From an uncultured Chlorobiota bacterium (GTDB lineage: Bacteria > Bacteroidota > Kapaibacteriia > OLB7), in assembly GCA_946481475.1 (NCBI GenBank), contig CAMLOB010000130.1, positions 1 through 8,866 of the forward strand: a stretch of 8,866 bases of DNA, given 5' to 3'. A model generated the notes under the pieces. It was given only the letters and a program-made list of their open reading frames with translations. It did not search any database and was not told the DNA's origin. Shown one piece after another: positions 7,601-8,866 of the stretch (positions are counted from its first letter, which is position 1; each line of letters begins with the position of its first letter). The position numbers and the translations under genes are program-made.

Positions 7601-7608
7601 GGGATTGA
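4606..7608 (+). CDS. Large secreted protein: IgGFc-binding-like N-terminal domain, two Ig/anchor-D modules, T9SS tail (copy 2)
   Basis: This 1000-aa paralogue of the upstream gene has the same architecture. The Sec signal covers residues 1-35 (hydrophobic MVLFCLLVVSSSG, cleavage after LRA). The IgGFc-binding-like region spans about 39-480 and contains GQEFWVCF (43-50), ITLYGVNIR (137-145), FAVIATEDGTTVEITP (193-208), DHLVEQIPP (274-282) and GDPFMMLIPP (373-382). Ig-like domains lie at about 485-575 and 690-775, the first carrying LIDPYQDG (545-552), identical to copy 1. Choice-of-anchor-D-like domains lie at about 590-680 and 797-885. Cysteines 601/650/669 and 808/856/875 nearly repeat the copy 1 spacing. 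Residues about 919-1000 form a T9SS type A sorting tail (PNPS, YDLAGT, GLEAGVY, ending FIIRD). ATG 4606 is supported by AGGAG. The gene starts 91 bp after copy 1, so the two may be co-transcribed, and no clear terminator separates them. A surface adhesin or matrix role is inferred from the domains only; no enzyme motif was seen. Confidence 0.9.
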   Translation: MEQLLSVPTSRSWSNAFGSMVLFCLLVVSSSGLRAQPPHDTKGQEFWVCFMQNLGSGQDFERSDLRLYISSDTVTTAYIHYIPLDDTLVVSVTRPRVPIEVNISAIFGNDTELAEVDSDGSNAVSSKVFHVFSDHDITLYGVNIRQMSADAFLALPDDVLTGGYIVTAWPNGYLSGNFEGSGFIEEFDTHSQFAVIATEDGTTVEITPAAPLSGQQGRRPFTVVLNLGEVYFGQAVLGSAFDVTGTEIKANKPVAVFGGNQRTSIPLSVGNFRDHLVEQIPPIVAWGRTGILTPHFDIAPLSRESSEARVLAAFDDTEVTVTTAGGSRTWTVNAAAPLQLPLAASSIEANKPILVVQYEHSVGDIPGSPSDLGDPFMMLIPPPEQYDTAYSFQSIIHPEFLTHYINVIVPEKVIAGLSLDGLPVTGATFLPIPGTSHRYAQIKVNPGSHYIRADDRFGLCVYGFGRATSYGYPGGTLFRELEVDFEDPAISVREKCELLEGTIRDDRITDSGIDSCYSTGADRNVRVEIEAFTPGADSVGWRAELIDPYQDGFVEIKGVDGAGRSTTVRRDIPGFTVASVGTDGSQPLPFDIISFNGKEGCSDIQLYNYGAFPQKIEHLMLVPDTLSGLHLQTPLPITLLPGETGTLSICYEGNLDRPVEVTLAVGRDCIDRSVLLARIVTVIDTLPPSMERRGEGCGQSTLTFSEPDEPYLGIASVEIDTIVNGTWSLNPFPLPARTVSLRLTPQDFREDLLVAGTIRDRAGNTVPFFDTVPGFTVAVFERPDSDRLAVRLERDWTSDSLILNSTRCDSLLIVNYGTHPMTITRIFMERNFNFSIPPAQLPITLAAGEQRRFAVCLEGRRAGDQIDTLRIEDACGRWENVMLRTPVKGVSGTGPDFCGTMLNVQSYGATKRTFITTPKPNPSPAGILTVDIGLQRNEKIVFSVYDLAGTSQLQLVDDEEVEAGIHRLEFDASGLEAGVYIGCMTTGSGEILTTKFIIRD

Positions 7609-7614
7609 TCTTTT

Positions 7615-7651
7615 TTGCATCACGGTAATCGGCAGCAGTGCCGCGATGCAA
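7615..7651 (+). repeat. Inverted repeat in the copy 2 - copy 3 gap, preceded by a T-run
   Basis: TTGCATC (7615-7621) and GATGCAA (7645-7651) form a perfect 7-bp stem. After one mismatch it extends by CGG with CCG plus a G-T and an A-T pair, leaving a loop of about 11 bases. Six T residues (7611-7616) lie at the 5' side rather than after the stem, so it is not a standard intrinsic terminator for plus-strand transcription. On the minus strand the run would be A. It starts 6 bases after the copy 2 stop and could protect the 3' end of the mRNA or partially attenuate transcription into copy 3. Confidence 0.5.
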
Positions 7652-7688
7652 TCCCTTCAAAGCGATATCCCCGCAACGGACCAACATT

Positions 7689-8866
7689 GTGAAGAAAAGG
7701 GATCGAATACAGAAACTGTGCCGAAATCGCTTCCATACCCTCATCGGAATCCTGGTGGCGGGATGTGTGCTGATGGCTGCGGAGATGAATGCCCAGGATG
7801 TCCTTCCCGTCCACGATTCCAAAGGGACGGGGTTCTGGGTTGCTTTCATGGAGACTGCAGGGGGAGGGGGACCGTTCGAACAGTCGGATCTCAGACTCTA
7901 TCTCAGCGCCATCGAACCGACCGATGTCCGGATCACCTATATGCGTACCGGACGGACCGAGACGATCACTCTTCCGGTCGCCCACCGTTCGTTCGAGGTC
8001 GACATCTCGACCCTCTTCGGCGCTTCGGTCGAGCTTGATGCCGGAGATATCGGCGTCTCCACGAAAACTCTCTATGTGGAATCGGACAAGGAGATCACCC
8101 TCTACGGCGTCAGCGTCCGCATCTTCTCCTCCGACGCATTCCTCGGACTTCCCGAGGATGTCCTGACCAGACGTTATGTGTTGCTCGGCTACCCGAACGG
8201 GTTCCTGACGAATCCTCCGTTCGGGGGATTCTTCGATATGCCCTCGGAGTTTGCCGTCGTCGGGACCGAGGACGGGACGTTGGTGACGATTACGCCGACG
8301 GCCAACATCAACGGTCGCCCGACGCTCGATCCGTTTGTCGTCGGGTTGAATCGCGGGGATGTCTTCTTTGCACAGGCGACGCTTGAGGGACCGCAGGATA
8401 TTACCGGCACACAGGTCCGTTCGACAAAACCTGTTGCCGCCTTCTCCGGAAACAAGAGGACATCGGTTCCGACAAGCGTCGGCAACTTCCGGGATCTTCT
8501 TGTCGAACAAATGCCGCCGCTGGAATCGTGGGGCAACACAGCGATTCTTCCCCCTCTCTTTGAAGTGACTCCGGCCTCAAGTTATACTCCCGTCGCCCGG
8601 ATCGTCGCCGCCCTGGACAACACGACCTGGGAGATCAATGGCGTATCGCAAACACCGTTGCAGGGGAGTGTGCCGGTCGAGATTCTGCTGGCCGATCAGC
8701 CGACGGTGATTACCGCTTCCGGACCGATTCTTGTGGCCCAGTACGAGCACTCGGTCGGACCGATCGGAGGGGGGAACAACTTCGGTCAGGGAGATCCTTT
8801 CATGATGATCATTCCCCCGGAGCTTCAGTACGATACCTCCTACGCCTTCCAAAGCGTTCCCCATCC
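7689..8866 (+). CDS. Large secreted protein, IgGFc-binding-like N-terminal domain (copy 3, 3' end outside window)
   Basis: This frame is open for 392 codons to the right edge with no stop, and it is clearly a third paralogue. GTG 7689 gives MKKRDRIQKL, a basic leader, then hydrophobic LIGILVAGCVLMAA, then NAQDV, a plausible signal peptidase site at residue 35-36. VAGC (23-26) inside the hydrophobic core also fits a lipobox, so a lipoprotein cannot be excluded; copies 1 and 2 have no such motif. The mature part follows copy 2 closely: HDSKGTGFWVAF (42-53), SDLRLYLS (66-73), ITLYGVSVR (136-144), DAFLGLPEDVLT (149-160), FAVVGTEDGTLVTITP (188-203), VGNFRDLLVEQMPP (264-277), GDPFMMIIPP (368-377). 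The Ig-like modules and any T9SS tail would lie beyond the window. GTG 7638 is an in-frame alternative start (stop TAA at 7626-7628), but it would put a non-basic segment before the signal. No clear Shine-Dalgarno is present. The gene begins 80 bp after copy 2 and the gap contains a hairpin. Confidence 0.88.
   Translation, partial: MKKRDRIQKLCRNRFHTLIGILVAGCVLMAAEMNAQDVLPVHDSKGTGFWVAFMETAGGGGPFEQSDLRLYLSAIEPTDVRITYMRTGRTETITLPVAHRSFEVDISTLFGASVELDAGDIGVSTKTLYVESDKEITLYGVSVRIFSSDAFLGLPEDVLTRRYVLLGYPNGFLTNPPFGGFFDMPSEFAVVGTEDGTLVTITPTANINGRPTLDPFVVGLNRGDVFFAQATLEGPQDITGTQVRSTKPVAAFSGNKRTSVPTSVGNFRDLLVEQMPPLESWGNTAILPPLFEVTPASSYTPVARIVAALDNTTWEINGVSQTPLQGSVPVEILLADQPTVITASGPILVAQYEHSVGPIGGGNNFGQGDPFMMIIPPELQYDTSYAFQSVPH

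Noticed and set aside
7638..7688. Upstream GTG 7638 as the start of copy 3
   Set aside because: It adds 17 residues before a leader that already has the basic-hydrophobic-cleavage form of a signal peptide, and it overlaps the inter-gene hairpin.

Overview
The window holds two minus-strand genes on the left and a plus-strand run of three large, related secreted-protein genes that fills the rest. The organism is most likely a moderately GC-rich member of the Bacteroidota/Chlorobiota (FCB) group. The main reason is that both complete secreted proteins end in what looks like a type IX secretion system (T9SS, Por secretion) C-terminal sorting domain, and this system is essentially confined to that superphylum. 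A Candidatus Kapaibacterium-like lineage would fit the base composition and the domain style, but that is a guess.

Left part (1-1238, minus strand). Bases 168-1 encode the first 56 residues of an ABC exporter half-transporter that runs off the left edge. A 297-bp gap follows, with no believable gene. It contains an ordered inverted repeat built from CTTTGTG/CACAAAG heptamers (301-402). Bases 1215-466 encode a complete six-helix YhhQ-type queuosine-precursor transporter. An 8-codon leader ORF with its own Shine-Dalgarno copy sits directly upstream of it, and its stop codon overlaps the yhhQ start. A 314-bp divergent spacer (1216-1529) separates these genes from the secreted-protein cluster.

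Right part (1530-8866, plus strand). Three paralogous genes lie in tandem, spaced 91 bp and 80 bp apart: 994 aa, 1000 aa, and a third of which 392 codons are present before the window ends. Each begins with an export signal followed by a region of about 430 residues that resembles the IgGFc-binding protein N-terminal domain. In the two complete proteins this is followed by two [Ig-like + choice-of-anchor-D-like] modules with nearly fixed cysteine spacing, then the T9SS tail. The third gene has no stop codon in the window but is clearly coding. Its signal peptide differs and contains a possible lipobox.

The three proteins probably form a set of surface or released adhesin-like proteins that arose by tandem duplication. 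No enzymatic motif was recognised in any of them, and their ligand cannot be read from the sequence. The array may continue beyond the right edge.
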